64,000 nucleotides of DNA from Aquificaceae bacterium (GCA_027079305.1 JALWVU010000052.1:51020-115019); one strand, 5' to 3'. Positions 24,555 through 34,678 are shown, counted from the stretch's first letter. Notes: a model not told the origin generated them from the letters alone. Numbers and translations are program-made.

Positions 24555-25175
24555 ATGTTCACGGGTCTGGTAGAGGACCTGGGAGAGGTTATATCTCTCG
24601 TCAAGAACGCTGGAGGCGGTAAGCTCTCTGTGAGAACCATCCTGGAAGATATAAAGGTGGGCGACAGCGTTGCTGTAAACGGAGCATGCCTTACCGCGAT
24701 CGAGGTAAAGGAAAACATAATTACCTTCGATGTATCTCCCGAAACTTTCAGAAGGACCAACCTGGGACTGCTCAGGAGGGGGGACAGGGTTAATCTGGAA
24801 AGAGCCTTGAGAGCGGATTCAAGACTCGGAGGACACCTCGTCCTTGGCCACGTAGATTTCACCTCGAGGATTTTGAGCTTCAGAAATCTGGGAGAGCACC
24901 GGGAGCTTGTCATAGAGATCCCCGCGGAGTGGAAAAAGTTCTTTGTGGAAAAGGGATCGGTGGCGGTGGACGGCATAAGCCTCACGGTGAACTACATCCG
25001 TGAGGGATCTATTTCGATAAATGTAGTGCCTCACACCTTTCAGAATACCAATCTGAAATTCAGAAAGCCCGGGGATACGGTGAACGTGGAGGCGGACATA
25101 ATAGGTAAGTATATTGTGAACTACCTATCCAAAGAGGAAGGCAGTCTTGAGGATAAGCTCAGGGAGCTTCTCTAA
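24555..25175 (+). CDS. ribE: Riboflavin synthase alpha chain
   Basis: A 206-residue protein of two lumazine-binding repeats that dismutates two dimethyl-ribityllumazines to riboflavin. The first repeat opens [12 protein letters not shown] and has VNGACLTA; the second has GHVDFTSR and VDGISLTVN. It starts directly after the pyrK stop, and its 3' end overlaps accC by 4 bp (convergent). It supplies flavin for the many flavoproteins nearby. Confidence 0.95.
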   Translation: MFTGLVEDLGEVISLVKNAGGGKLSVRTILEDIKVGDSVAVNGACLTAIEVKENIITFDVSPETFRRTNLGLLRRGDRVNLERALRADSRLGGHLVLGHVDFTSRILSFRNLGEHRELVIEIPAEWKKFFVEKGSVAVDGISLTVNYIREGSISINVVPHTFQNTNLKFRKPGDTVNVEADIIGKYIVNYLSKEEGSLEDKLRELL

Positions 25176-26506
25176 ACCATCATCTCCTCTACAAAGCCTA
25201 TGTGATGTCTTCCCTCTCTGAACTCTTTAGTTTTTAAAACTCTTTTGTGAAACTCTATGTTGGTCTTGAGCCCTTCTCCGGAGATTATGAACTCCTCGAG
25301 CGCCCTCAGGCCTCTACTTATAGCCTCTTTACGGGTTTCACCCCAGACTATCAGCTTGGCCAGAAGGGAGTCGTAGTGGGGAGGGACCCGGTAGCCAGCG
25401 TAGAGGTGGGTATCCACCCTGACACCCATGCCTCCAGGGAGAACGAGCTCCTCTACCTTTCCGGGAGATGGCATGAAGGTGTCCGGATCTTCCGCGTTTA
25501 TCCTCAGCTCTATTGCGTATCCGCTCGGCTTTGTCTTCCTTATCCTCAGCTTCTCTCCCGAAGCTATCCTGAGTTGCCACTTGACTATGTCTATCCCCGT
25601 CACCATCTCCGTTATCGGGTGCTCCACCTGAATCCTGCCGTTCATCTCCATAAAGTAGAAGTTCCCATCCTCGTCCATGAGGAACTCCACGGTCCCCGCT
25701 CCTTCATAACCTATCTCTTTACAGAACTCCACAACCGCTGACTCTATCTCCTTTCTCTTCTTATCGTCCACCGCAACGCTCGGTGCCTCTTCTATCAGCT
25801 TCTGGTGTCTTCTCTGAATGGAACACTCCCTCTCTCCGAGAACCACCACGTTCCCGTGGGAGTCCGCGAGCACCTGAAACTCTATGTGCTTAGGATTTAT
25901 TATGAACTTCTCCACGTATACCCTCCCGTCCCCGAAGGAGACCTCCGCCTCCTGAACCGCGACCGGATACTTTTCCCTAAGCTCCTTCTCACTCCTGACT
26001 ATTCTTATACCTCTTCCTCCTCCTCCGGCGGAAGCTTTCAGAACCACCGGGTATCCTATCTCACTCGCCACCTCAAGGGCCTTATCTATATCCGTCGCCC
26101 CTTCACTCCCGGGGACGAGGGGAATCCCTACCCTTCTCGCAACTTCCTTGGTTCTTATCTTGTCGCCTATAAGCTCCAGAGTTGTTGGAGAGGGCCCCAC
26201 GAACTTGATACCACTCTTCTGGACTATCTCAGCGAACTTGGGATTCTCTGAAAGGAAGCCGTATCCGGGGTAAACCGCGTCCGCCCCGGAGATCTCCACC
26301 GCGGACATTATCCTGGGGACGTCCAGGTAGCTCTGGGAGGGATCGGGAGGGCCTATGCATATCGCCTCGTCCGCGAGCCTGACGTGTAGGGAGTCCTTGT
26401 CCGCCTCCGAGTAAACCGCTACGGTCTTTATTCCCAGTTCCCTGCAAGCCCTGATGGCGCGGACCGCTATCTCTCCCCTGTTGGCTATCAGAACCTTCCT
26501 GAGCAT
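25172..26506 (-). CDS. accC: Acetyl-CoA carboxylase biotin carboxylase subunit
   Basis: A 444-residue ATP-grasp enzyme that carboxylates biotin on AccB, the first step of fatty acid synthesis. It has [45 protein letters not shown] and [16 protein letters not shown]. It ends at GFVEEMMV and lacks the extra ~20-residue tail of the carboxylase at 7022, supporting the AccC assignment. It is 7 bp downstream of the DegT aminotransferase gene. AccB is not in the window. Confidence 0.9.
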   Translation of the reverse strand: MLRKVLIANRGEIAVRAIRACRELGIKTVAVYSEADKDSLHVRLADEAICIGPPDPSQSYLDVPRIMSAVEISGADAVYPGYGFLSENPKFAEIVQKSGIKFVGPSPTTLELIGDKIRTKEVARRVGIPLVPGSEGATDIDKALEVASEIGYPVVLKASAGGGGRGIRIVRSEKELREKYPVAVQEAEVSFGDGRVYVEKFIINPKHIEFQVLADSHGNVVVLGERECSIQRRHQKLIEEAPSVAVDDKKRKEIESAVVEFCKEIGYEGAGTVEFLMDEDGNFYFMEMNGRIQVEHPITEMVTGIDIVKWQLRIASGEKLRIRKTKPSGYAIELRINAEDPDTFMPSPGKVEELVLPGGMGVRVDTHLYAGYRVPPHYDSLLAKLIVWGETRKEAISRGLRALEEFIISGEGLKTNIEFHKRVLKTKEFREGRHHIGFVEEMMV

Positions 26507-26513
26507 ACGAGGA

Positions 26514-27548
26514 TTATCTTACCAGAAGAAGATCGCAGATCAGGTCCACCTCCTCGTCGCTCAGGTAAGGGTGGACTGGGATAGAAAACACCTCCTTCCT
26601 GAACCTCTCCGCGTTGGGGGTGGGAAGGTGTTCCGAGTTCCTCAGCTCATGGAGCAGGTAGTCGTAGTAGACCCTCGCATCCACACCTCCCTCCTTGAGT
26701 TTCTTCAAAATTTCGTCCCTATCGGGGTGCCTTAGTGTGTATAGGTGGTAAACGTGGTAGCTCCCGGGCCTCTCCTTCGGTATTTCGAACCTACCCTCAA
26801 GTCTCTTTGAGTAGTTTTTGGCTATCTGTCTTCTCCTCTCGTTCCTCTGGGAAAGCCTTCTGAGTTGGAGTGTTCCTATAGCTGCCTGAAACTCGGTTAT
26901 CCTGACGTTGAAGGCTGGGTGATCCCCGAAGTCTATCCACTTTTTTATCCTTTCAGCCATCTCGGGATCATTCGTGGTAAGTGCTCCGCCCTCTCCCATG
27001 GGAACGTTCTTGGAAGCGTAAAAACTGAAGGCCCCTATGTGTCCCCAGGCTCCCGCCTTTTTACCTTTTAGCTCCGCTCCATGGGCCTGAGCAGCGTCCT
27101 CCACCACGTAGAAGCCGTATCTTTCGGAAAGCTCCATAATCCCCTCCATGTCCGCCATACCGCCGTAGAGATGAACCGGGACAACCGCTTTGGGATTGTA
27201 TCTTTTTACGGCATCCTCCAGCTGGTTCAGATCCATCGTGTAGAACTCGTCCACGTCCACCACAACGGGCTCCCCGCAGGCAAGGTATACCGCGTCTATG
27301 GTCGCCATAAAGCTCATCGCGGGGACCACCACCTTATCCCCCTTGTCCACACCGAGGGCTTTGAGGGCTATGAATAGGGCTACCGTCCCGGAGCAGACCG
27401 TAAAGCAGTGGTTCACTCCTATAAAGCCTGCAAACTCCTCCTGAAACCTCTTGGTCCATTCTCCCCTCGTTATCCTGTGGCTCTCTATGATTTCCAGAAC
27501 AGCCTTCTTCTCTTCTTCTGAAAATACCGGCTCTACTATCCTGATCAT
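26514..27548 (-). CDS. DegT/DnrJ/EryC1/StrS-family sugar aminotransferase
   Basis: A 344-residue PLP enzyme of the sugar aminotransferase family, acting on nucleotide keto-sugars for surface polysaccharide. The PLP lysine lies in FSFYASKNVPMGEGGA; VVEDAAQAHGAELKGKKAG gives the Asp and loop that hold the cofactor, and HLYTLRH is the C-terminal signature. No other sugar nucleotide genes are adjacent. TATAAT (27558-27563) directly follows the TGA of plsC and ends nine bases before the ATG, giving an internal promoter and a near-leaderless message. Confidence 0.88.
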   Translation of the reverse strand: MIRIVEPVFSEEEKKAVLEIIESHRITRGEWTKRFQEEFAGFIGVNHCFTVCSGTVALFIALKALGVDKGDKVVVPAMSFMATIDAVYLACGEPVVVDVDEFYTMDLNQLEDAVKRYNPKAVVPVHLYGGMADMEGIMELSERYGFYVVEDAAQAHGAELKGKKAGAWGHIGAFSFYASKNVPMGEGGALTTNDPEMAERIKKWIDFGDHPAFNVRITEFQAAIGTLQLRRLSQRNERRRQIAKNYSKRLEGRFEIPKERPGSYHVYHLYTLRHPDRDEILKKLKEGGVDARVYYDYLLHELRNSEHLPTPNAERFRKEVFSIPVHPYLSDEEVDLICDLLLVR

Positions 27549-27557
27549 AGGTATTCC

Positions 27558-27566
27558 ATTATATCA
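27558..27566 (-). promoter_or_regulatory. Stop codon fused to a -10 box before the DegT gene
   Basis: On the minus strand TGA-TATAAT: the plsC stop codon (27564-27566) is immediately followed by a perfect -10 hexamer (27558-27563), so the TG of the stop may act as part of an extended -10. The DegT ATG follows nine bases later. Confidence 0.5.
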
Positions 27567-28208
27567 GCCAGCCTGATAGCTTATGTCTCCGCAGGACTTG
27601 ATCTCCTCCATTATCTCGAGGGCTACCTTCCTGTATCCTTTGAGGTTGTCAGGGTAGTTTTCAAAACTCCTGGGCCTTCCTATGAACACCTCTATCCTTG
27701 GCCCGGGCTTGGGGAACCTGCTTCCCCTCGGAAATACCCTATCGGTCCCTTCTATGAGAACGGGGATGACGGGAACACCGCTCTTTACCGCAAGAAGCCC
27801 TACTCCCGGCTTGGGCCTCAGAAACTCGCCCGGTCTCGCTCTCGTTCCCTCCGGAAATATGCATATCTTACAGCCCCTTCGGAGAAGTTCCAGAGTCATT
27901 TCAAGGGTATCCAGATCCCCCGTGCCCCTTCTTATCGGAACCGCCCTCATGTGCCTTATGATCCATCCGAGGGGAGGTTTGAATAGCTCCTCCTTGGCCA
28001 GGAACACGAGCGGTTCGGGGAAAACGGAGTTGAGAACGGGAGGGTCGAGGTGGCTTCTGTGGTTTGAGGCCACTATGTAAGGACCTTCCTTAGGAACGTT
28101 CTCAAGTCCGTGAGCAGAGACCCTGAATATTCCCCTGAAGAGGGGCTTAGCTACAGGACATAAGGGAGCTATGAGGAATCTTCCTACCGGTGTGAGAGGA
28201 CAGCTCAA
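27564..28208 (-). CDS. plsC: 1-acyl-sn-glycerol-3-phosphate acyltransferase
   Basis: A 214-residue membrane-associated acyltransferase of phosphatidic acid synthesis. The catalytic NHRSHLDPP (HX4D) and the phosphate-binding FPEGTRARPGEF are intact, followed by VPVIPVLIEGT. The start abuts the thrS stop. The N-terminus (PVGRFLIAPLCPVAKPLF) is a plausible membrane anchor. Confidence 0.93.
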   Translation of the reverse strand: MSCPLTPVGRFLIAPLCPVAKPLFRGIFRVSAHGLENVPKEGPYIVASNHRSHLDPPVLNSVFPEPLVFLAKEELFKPPLGWIIRHMRAVPIRRGTGDLDTLEMTLELLRRGCKICIFPEGTRARPGEFLRPKPGVGLLAVKSGVPVIPVLIEGTDRVFPRGSRFPKPGPRIEVFIGRPRSFENYPDNLKGYRKVALEIMEEIKSCGDISYQAG

Positions 28209-30143
28209 CTACTCCTTCCTCTCTATCTTCTCCTTAAGGAGCTTTACAAACTCCTCAATAGTCATGGAACCCAGGTTCCCCTCCTTCTTGCTCCTGACAG
28301 AGACCGTTCCGGACTCCGCCTCCCTGTCCCCCACCACGAGGACGAAGGGGATCTTCATAAGTTCCGCCTCTCTGATCTTGGCGTTCATCCTCTCGTCCCT
28401 CTCGTCTATGTCCGCCCTGAAGCCCTCCCTCTGTAGAACTTCAAGAACCTTCCTCCCGTAATCTACGTGCCTGTCCGCTATGGGAACTATCCTAACCTGT
28501 GTGGGGGAGAGCCAGACCGGGAGGAGTCCCGCGTAGTGCTCGAGGAGTATCCCGGTGAACCTCTCTATAGAACCCAGTAATGCCCTGTGGATCATGTAGG
28601 GCCTGTGCTTCTTGTTGTCTGGCCCCACGTAGGTCATGTCGAAGCGCTCGGGGAGGTTGAAGTCGAACTGTATGGTGGAGCACTGCCAGAGCCTACCTAT
28701 CGCGTCCCTTATCTTCACGTCTATCTTGGGCCCGTAGAAGGCTCCTCCGCCCTCGTCTATCTCGTAGGTGTATCCGAGATCCTCTACAGCCTTCTTGAGG
28801 GCGTTCTCGGAGACCTCCCACTGCTCCTCCGAGCCTATCGCGTCCTCGGGCTTGGTGGAGATGTATATCTTGAAGTCCTCGAAACCGAAGTCCTTTAGCA
28901 TAGAGAGGGCAAGATCCAAGGTGTCCCTTATCACATCATCGACCTGCTCGGGCGTGCAGATTATGTGGGCGTCGTCCTGGGTGAAGCCTCTGACCCTCAT
29001 GAGGCCGTGCAAAACACCAGACATCTCGTATCTGTAAACTGTCCCGAGCTCCGCGAGTTTTATGGGAAGCTCCTTGTAGCTCCTGACCTTGCTCTTGTAG
29101 ATGGCTATGTGGAAGGGACAGTTCATGGGCTTTACGTAGTACTCCTCTCCCTCCATCTCCATGGCGGGGAACATGTTGGGCTTGTAGCACTCGAGGTGCC
29201 CGCTTATCTCCCAGAGCTTGGACTTTCCCACGTGGGGTGTGTAGACGAACTCGTATCCTCTCTTTATGTGCTCCTCCTTCCAGTAGTCCTCGAGGACCCT
29301 CCTGTAAACGGATCCCCTCGGGAGCCAGAGAACGAGACCTGCTCCAACGTTCTCGTCTATCAGGAAGAACTCGAGCTCCCTTCCAAGCTTCCTGTGGTCC
29401 CTCTTCTTGGCCTCCTCGTAGAACCTGAGCCTCTGTCTTAGCTCCTTGTCCGACCAGAAGGCCATGCCGTAGATCCTGGTAAGCTGGGGCTGGTCCGCCC
29501 TCCCCATCCAGTAGGCCCCTGAGATGGAGGTGAGTTTGAAAGCCCCCGCCTTTCCGGTGGAGGGAAGGTGTGGTCCCTTGCAGAGGTCTATGAAGTCCCC
29601 CTGTTCGTAAACTGATATGACCTCCTCCGGAGGTATCCTGTTTATTATCTCTATCTTGTATTTTTCCTTGAGTTTCTCAAAGAGCTTTATCGCCTCCTCC
29701 CTTTCGAGTTCTTTCCTGAGTATGGGATAGTCCCTCTTTATTATCTCCCTCATCTTTTCTTCAATTTTGGGAAGGTCCTCCTCCGTTATCCTGTGTCCTT
29801 CTACCTCCACGTCGTAGTAAAAACCTTCCTCCGTGGTGGGTCCCACTCCCAGGTGAACCTTCTCCGTTCCGTAGAGCTCCTTCAGAGCCTGAGCCATTAT
29901 GTGGGCGAGGGAGTGTCTCAGGATCTCCAGACTTTCTGGGTCGCTCTTTCGCACGGGCTTTATCTCTCCGCCCTCCATCACGGGAGTCTGGAGGTCTATT
30001 ATCCTGTCCCCGATCTTTCCTCCGAGGGCGTCCTTTACGCCCGCTTCTTTGAAGATTTCTCCCAGGGGGGTTCCCCTCTCTACCTCAAACTCTCTTCCTT
30101 CTATGCTAACCTTGATCTTCTCTTTCACCCTCATGGCCTTCAT
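28209..30143 (-). CDS. thrS: Threonyl-tRNA synthetase
   Basis: A 644-residue class II synthetase with the full domain set: N-terminal TGS (VSIEGREFEVERGTPLGEIF), the editing domain (about residues 65-230, HSLAHIMAQAL), the catalytic core with zinc ligands in MNCPFHIAIYK and motif 2 in TVYRYEMSG, and a C-terminal anticodon domain (VRIVPIADRH). A GATAAT lies nine bases before the ATG with no SD, again consistent with a very short leader. The downstream plsC abuts its stop. Confidence 0.95.
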   Translation of the reverse strand: MKAMRVKEKIKVSIEGREFEVERGTPLGEIFKEAGVKDALGGKIGDRIIDLQTPVMEGGEIKPVRKSDPESLEILRHSLAHIMAQALKELYGTEKVHLGVGPTTEEGFYYDVEVEGHRITEEDLPKIEEKMREIIKRDYPILRKELEREEAIKLFEKLKEKYKIEIINRIPPEEVISVYEQGDFIDLCKGPHLPSTGKAGAFKLTSISGAYWMGRADQPQLTRIYGMAFWSDKELRQRLRFYEEAKKRDHRKLGRELEFFLIDENVGAGLVLWLPRGSVYRRVLEDYWKEEHIKRGYEFVYTPHVGKSKLWEISGHLECYKPNMFPAMEMEGEEYYVKPMNCPFHIAIYKSKVRSYKELPIKLAELGTVYRYEMSGVLHGLMRVRGFTQDDAHIICTPEQVDDVIRDTLDLALSMLKDFGFEDFKIYISTKPEDAIGSEEQWEVSENALKKAVEDLGYTYEIDEGGGAFYGPKIDVKIRDAIGRLWQCSTIQFDFNLPERFDMTYVGPDNKKHRPYMIHRALLGSIERFTGILLEHYAGLLPVWLSPTQVRIVPIADRHVDYGRKVLEVLQREGFRADIDERDERMNAKIREAELMKIPFVLVVGDREAESGTVSVRSKKEGNLGSMTIEEFVKLLKEKIERKE

Positions 30144-30226
30144 ATTTTACTAATTATCCAAATGATCCGGCACGGGCAACTTGGATCATGCAGACCACTT
30201 CGGATTTTAAGTAAAGAGTTGAAGCT

Positions 30227-30784
30227 TCAGATCTCTATCCTGGCGTATCTCTTCCTCCCCTCTTCGAAGATATCACCCCCGTATATATCGTTGGCTACTA
30301 TTACGGGAAAGTCCTCCACGTAGAGCTTTCTTATGGCTTCCGTCCCAAGGTCTTCGTAAGCTACCAGTTCGGAGGACTTTATGTGCTTCTGAAGGAGCGT
30401 AGCCACACCTCCAACCGCCGCAAAGTAAACAGCCTTATACCTCTTGAGTAGCTCTTTAACCTGAGGAGATCTGTATCCCTTGCCTATCATACCCTTGAGG
30501 CCGAGCTTTAGAAGTGGCTCCACATATTTGTCCATCCTTATAGCTGTGGTTGGACCTGCGGAACCTATAACCTGGCCGGGCTTTGGAGGAGTGGGGCCTA
30601 CATAGTAGATGATCTGGCCTTCGAGATCAACGGGGAGGCTCTCCCCCCTCTGAAGTGCCTCCACCATCCTCTTATGGGCTGCATCCCTCGCCGTATATAT
30701 GTATCCCGTGATCAGGACCTTGTCCCCTGCCTTCAGGCTCTCCACAACCTCGTCCGTGAGGGGCGTGTTTATCCTCTTCTCCAT
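30227..30784 (-). CDS. fumB: Class I fumarate hydratase, beta (C-terminal) subunit
   Basis: A 185-residue protein equal to the C-terminal domain of class I fumarases. It shows LTGYIYTARDAAHKRM (in the sequence ITGYIYTARDAAHKRM), YYVGPTPPKPGQVIGSAGPTT and GKGYRSPQV, which form part of the substrate site. The alpha subunit that carries the Fe-S cluster is 27 kb away at 57518, so the two halves are unlinked. TATACT (30791-30796) directly follows the TGA of the upstream gene and stands six bases before the ATG, so this gene probably has its own leaderless promoter. Confidence 0.92.
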   Translation of the reverse strand: MEKRINTPLTDEVVESLKAGDKVLITGYIYTARDAAHKRMVEALQRGESLPVDLEGQIIYYVGPTPPKPGQVIGSAGPTTAIRMDKYVEPLLKLGLKGMIGKGYRSPQVKELLKRYKAVYFAAVGGVATLLQKHIKSSELVAYEDLGTEAIRKLYVEDFPVIVANDIYGGDIFEEGRKRYARIEI

Positions 30785-30790
30785 GGGAAA

Positions 30791-30799
30791 AGTATATCA
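30791..30799 (-). promoter_or_regulatory. Stop codon fused to a -10 box before fumarase beta
   Basis: On the minus strand TGA-TATACT: the stop of the upstream gene (30797-30799) runs straight into a -10 hexamer, six bases from the ATG at 30784. This is the second example of this arrangement in the window. Confidence 0.55.
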
Positions 30800-31258
30800 T
30801 TTGGTTACGGTTATGAATATGGATAACGCTCCATCTCTAATCTTGTATCTCTTAATTATTAGCCTCTCCTTAAAGGCGTCCGGGATGTCTTTATATATGT
30901 CGGATTTTTTCAGAACCTCGAAGACGCTGAGCTTGAGATGTTCTCCTTCCCTTTTCATCCCCCTCTTTTCAAGTTCCTCTATTCCCTGAGGGGAGATTAT
31001 TCTCAGATAAACGCCCATGTCGAGGGTTTCGAACTCTCTTACGTTGTATACTTTCTGCTCGTCCTGACCTCCCCTGAACTCGAAGCCTCTCTTGAAGAGG
31101 AGTCCCTTCTTCTTACCCTTTATCTTGGCAAGGCCCTCGGTAAATTCGAAGTCCAGATCCGAGAAGACCTTTTTAAAGTCCGCAGGGGAGAGCTTTACCT
31201 CTACCTCCGTGTCTATGAGATTTCCGAAGTTTATTAGATCCTCCTTGAATATCCCCAT
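30797..31258 (-). CDS. Conserved-looking protein of unknown function
   Basis: A 153-residue basic soluble protein without signal peptide, Cys or obvious motif. The middle part (RGGQDEQKVYNVREFETLDMGVYLR) and C-terminal strand pattern (RYKIRDGALSIFITVTK) suggest a compact alpha/beta fold. It starts one base after the pyrC stop and is therefore co-transcribed with pyrC. I cannot place it in a family. Confidence 0.6.
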   Translation of the reverse strand: MGIFKEDLINFGNLIDTEVEVKLSPADFKKVFSDLDFEFTEGLAKIKGKKKGLLFKRGFEFRGGQDEQKVYNVREFETLDMGVYLRIISPQGIEELEKRGMKREGEHLKLSVFEVLKKSDIYKDIPDAFKERLIIKRYKIRDGALSIFITVTK

Positions 31259-31259
31259 G

Positions 31260-32531
31260 CTAATTATCTTTATAGACTACCCTTCCCCCTTTTATGGTGT
31301 ATATCACCTTTCCCGTGAGCTTTTTGCCCCAGAGGGGTGTGTTTTTGCTTTTGGAGAAGTTTGTCTCTTCGCTGAGGACCCACTCCTTCTTTATGTCGAA
31401 TATGACTATGTCCGCAGGAGAACCTTCCCTGAGTGTGCCTCCCTCTATGCCCAGTATCTTCGCGGGATTTGTAGACATAAGCTCTATCATTCTGAATATG
31501 GATATCACCTCCTCGGAAACGAGCTTTAGCATCACCGGGAGGGCTGTCTGAAGGCCTATCATCCCCGGCATGGATGAGTCGACCCTTCCCTTCTCAAAGC
31601 TCGCATGGGGGGCGTGGTCTGTGGCTACGCAGTCTACAGTTCCGTCCGAGAGAGCCTCCCTCAGAGCTTTAACGTCCTCATCCTTCCTGAGGGGAGGGTT
31701 CACCCTTGCGTTCGATCCGGACTTCGCAACCTCCTCTTCCGTGAAGAGCAAGTGATATGGGTTAACCTCACAGCTTATATTCGCACCCTTTTCCTTGAAG
31801 TATCTGACTATGTCCACACCGAGGGCGGTCGTCAGATGCTGGAGGTGAACGTGCCCCCCCGTGTAGAGGGAGAGTATGCAATCCCTTGCGTTGAGGATGT
31901 CTTCCGCTTCTGGAGGCCTTGAGGATATACCCGTGATAGCGGAGATCTCACCCTCGTTTAGGGCTCCGCCGGCGATCGAGTCGTCCTCACAGTGATCCAT
32001 TATGGGAACCCCCAGCTGGGCGGAGAGCTCCAAGGCCCTCCTCATTATTCCTGAGTCCATAACGGGGGAGCCGTCGTCGGTGAAGGCTACGCACCCCGCT
32101 TCCTTCAGAGCCCAGAAGTCAGAAAGTTCTTTGCCCCTTCTTCCTTTCGTTATCGTTCCCGCGGGCAGGACCCTGCAGAGGCCGTAGCAGTTGGCCTTGC
32201 TTATTACATACTGGGCCACGTGGGGAGAGTCTATAGGAGGGCTGGTGTTGGGCATGCAAACGATTGTTGTAAAACCGCCCGCGACCGCGGACTTGGAACC
32301 GCTTAATATATCCTCCTTGTAGGTCTGGCCCGGGTCTCTGAGGTGGACGTGGAGGTCCACAAAGCCGGGGGCGACTATCAGGCCCCTGGCGTCTATGATC
32401 TCCGCCTCAGGCTCGAATATCTCCTCCTCTACCCTGCTTATCCTGTCTCCCTCTATCAGGAGGTCGTATATGCCCAGAAGCTCCTGGGAGGGGTCTATCA
32501 GGGTCCCTCCCTTTATCAGGTATTTGAGCAT
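31260..32531 (-). CDS. pyrC: Dihydroorotase
   Basis: A 423-residue class I dihydroorotase of pyrimidine synthesis. The metal site opens with VDLHVHLRDPGQTYKEDI (HxH and the conserved RDPG), and MDHCED, HVHLQHLTT and VATDHAPHA provide the later ligands. The length matches the Aquifex enzyme, which associates with aspartate transcarbamoylase. The gene overlaps the stop of the 108-residue gene by one base. Confidence 0.94.
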   Translation of the reverse strand: MLKYLIKGGTLIDPSQELLGIYDLLIEGDRISRVEEEIFEPEAEIIDARGLIVAPGFVDLHVHLRDPGQTYKEDILSGSKSAVAGGFTTIVCMPNTSPPIDSPHVAQYVISKANCYGLCRVLPAGTITKGRRGKELSDFWALKEAGCVAFTDDGSPVMDSGIMRRALELSAQLGVPIMDHCEDDSIAGGALNEGEISAITGISSRPPEAEDILNARDCILSLYTGGHVHLQHLTTALGVDIVRYFKEKGANISCEVNPYHLLFTEEEVAKSGSNARVNPPLRKDEDVKALREALSDGTVDCVATDHAPHASFEKGRVDSSMPGMIGLQTALPVMLKLVSEEVISIFRMIELMSTNPAKILGIEGGTLREGSPADIVIFDIKKEWVLSEETNFSKSKNTPLWGKKLTGKVIYTIKGGRVVYKDN

Positions 32532-32857
32532 CAGCCCTCCTTCTGGGCGCCTTCCTGGGCGAGCTTTTCCGCCTGCTCCGCCAGGTTTATGACCTCCGGT
32601 ATGGCGGACTTGAGGGCGGAGAAGTCCTCCAGCTCCCTGAAGTTGGAGACCAGGATCGCCAGGGAACTCAGAAGCTCCTCCTTGAGAGGCCCCTCACCTA
32701 CCTTTATCTGAGCCATCGCCCCGAAGATGGGGTGCTTGATGCTCTCTATGAGGGGCTTGGCCTCCTCGGGGGAGCCGGCCTTAGCTATCTGTTCCAGAAT
32801 CTCCCTGAACCTCTTGATCAGGTTGATCCCTATCTGGAACTCCTGACTCATGGTCAT
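32531..32857 (-). CDS. Small helical protein between leuS alpha and pyrC
   Basis: A 108-residue all-helical soluble protein (IGINLIKRFREILEQIAKAG, LINLAEQAEKLAQEG) rich in Glu, Leu and Ile. AGGAGG ends eight bases before the ATG, which directly abuts the leuS stop (TAGATG), and its last base overlaps the pyrC region. Co-transcribed, unknown function; there is no match to the missing LeuRS beta half. Confidence 0.6.
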   Translation of the reverse strand: MTMSQEFQIGINLIKRFREILEQIAKAGSPEEAKPLIESIKHPIFGAMAQIKVGEGPLKEELLSSLAILVSNFRELEDFSALKSAIPEVINLAEQAEKLAQEGAQKEG

Positions 32858-34669
32858 CTACGCTACCTCCTGGAGCTTTTTCTTAAGAAGCTCTACATCG
32901 TCCTCCTCTGAAAGCCCGAGGTGCTCCAATAGCCTCCCTATGCTCACCCACCTCTTGAGAACCATCCCCTGGGTGACCAGAGTCTCGAAGGGCTCATCGT
33001 CCCTCACGAGGCCTATGTCTTTCAGGAACTTCTGGAAGAACCTCGCGTAGAGCAGGTGCAGGACCGCGTGCTCTATACCGCCTATGTAGACGTCCACGGG
33101 CATCCAGTAGTCGGTCTTCTCCTTATCAAAGGGTCTTTCCTCGTTCTTCGGATCGCAGTATCTGAGGAAATACCAAGAGGAGTCGAAGAAGGTATCCATG
33201 GTGTCCGTCTCCCTCCTGGCAGGTCCACCGCATTCGGGACAGGTGGTTTTGAGAAACTCCTCCGAGGTCTCCAGCGGGTTTCCCCTTCCCGTGAACTTCA
33301 CGTCGAGGGGAAGCTTTACGGGAAGCTCCTCCTCTGGAACGGGAACGGTCCCGCATCTCTCGCAGTAGACTATCGGTATCGGTGTTCCCCAGTATCTCTG
33401 CCTTGAGATGTTCCAGTCCCTGAGCCTGTATGTGATCTTGAACTCCCCGAGGCCTCTCTCTTTTAGCCACTTGGTAATCTCTTTCTTGGCTCTCTCGCTC
33501 TCCATCCCGTCGAAGGGTCCGGAGTTTACCAGCTTTCCCTTCCCCTCGTAGGCCCCTTTCTCAAAGTCCCACTCACCCTCTTCAGGAAGGACGACCGGGA
33601 TTATCTCGATCCCGTATTTTTTAGCAAACTCCCAGTCCCTCTGGTCGTGGGCGGGAACCGCCATTATGGCCCCCGTTCCGTATTCGTAGAGGACGTAGTT
33701 GGCGGTCCAGACGGGTATCTCCCTGCAGTTTGCGGGATTCTTCGCGTAAACTCCCAGGAAGATTCCTTCCTTCTCTTGAGTTGTGGCTCTCTCCCTCGTG
33801 GACTGGGATCTGACCTTTTCCAGGAACTCCTTAACCTCCTCCAGCTTTCCTCCTTCCTTCGCAAGCTCCAGGGTCAGGGGATGCTCGGGGGCGAGGACCA
33901 TGAAGGTGGCCCCGAAGACGGTGTCGGGCCTCGTGGTGAAGACCTCTACCGCTCTATCCCCCACGAAGAACCTGAGGACCGCTCCCTCGGACTTTCCTAT
34001 CCAGTTCCTCTGCTGGGCTATGACTCTTTGGGGCCATTTGCCCTCGAGCTTCTTCAGATCCTCTAAAAGACGCTCCGCGTAGTCGGTTATCTTAAGAAAC
34101 CAGGAGGGGATCTCCCTCTGGACCACGGGGGTTCCGCACCTCCAGCACCTGCCCTCTATCACCTGCTCGTTCGCCAGAACCGTCTCGTCGTGGGGACACC
34201 AGTTCACGACCGCATTTTTCCTGTAGGCTATGCCCCTTTCATACATCTTCAGAAAGATCCACTGGTTCCACCTGTAGTATTCGGGATCGCAGGTTGCTAT
34301 CTCCCTCTCCCAGTCGTAGGAGAGGCCAAGGAGCTTGAGCTGTTTTCTCATGTTATCTATGTTCTCGTAGGTCCACTTGGCGGGGTGAACCCCGTGCTTT
34401 ATGGCCGCGTTCTCCGCGGGAAGGCCGAAGGCGTCCCAGCCCATGGGATGCAGGACGTTGTAGCCCCTCATCCTCAGAAATCTCGCCAGGGCGTCCCCGA
34501 TAGTGTAGTTCCTCACGTGCCCCATATGTATCCTTCCGGAGGGGTAGGGGAACATCTCTAATACGTAGAACTTTTCCCCTTTAAAATCCTTAGCTTTAAA
34601 GACGCCTTCCTCTTCCCAGACCTTCTGCCACTTTTCTTCTAAGGACTTTGGGTTATACCTTTCGGCCAT
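32858..34669 (-). CDS. leuS: Leucyl-tRNA synthetase alpha subunit (split enzyme)
   Basis: A 603-residue N-terminal half of LeuRS. It has the HIGH motif in [17 protein letters not shown], the CP1 editing domain ([21 protein letters not shown]), zinc-type Cys pairs (WCPHDE, CWRCG, CERCG, CPECGG) and [14 protein letters not shown], then ends soon after TQGMVLKRW. The KMSKS loop, anticodon-binding and C-terminal domains are missing. This is the alpha part of the alpha/beta LeuRS known from Aquifex aeolicus (alpha 634 residues there). The beta gene is not in the window. No frameshift is evident, because a small unrelated gene follows at once. Confidence 0.94.
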   Translation of the reverse strand: MAERYNPKSLEEKWQKVWEEEGVFKAKDFKGEKFYVLEMFPYPSGRIHMGHVRNYTIGDALARFLRMRGYNVLHPMGWDAFGLPAENAAIKHGVHPAKWTYENIDNMRKQLKLLGLSYDWEREIATCDPEYYRWNQWIFLKMYERGIAYRKNAVVNWCPHDETVLANEQVIEGRCWRCGTPVVQREIPSWFLKITDYAERLLEDLKKLEGKWPQRVIAQQRNWIGKSEGAVLRFFVGDRAVEVFTTRPDTVFGATFMVLAPEHPLTLELAKEGGKLEEVKEFLEKVRSQSTRERATTQEKEGIFLGVYAKNPANCREIPVWTANYVLYEYGTGAIMAVPAHDQRDWEFAKKYGIEIIPVVLPEEGEWDFEKGAYEGKGKLVNSGPFDGMESERAKKEITKWLKERGLGEFKITYRLRDWNISRQRYWGTPIPIVYCERCGTVPVPEEELPVKLPLDVKFTGRGNPLETSEEFLKTTCPECGGPARRETDTMDTFFDSSWYFLRYCDPKNEERPFDKEKTDYWMPVDVYIGGIEHAVLHLLYARFFQKFLKDIGLVRDDEPFETLVTQGMVLKRWVSIGRLLEHLGLSEEDDVELLKKKLQEVA

Positions 34670-34678
34670 CAGTAAGAA

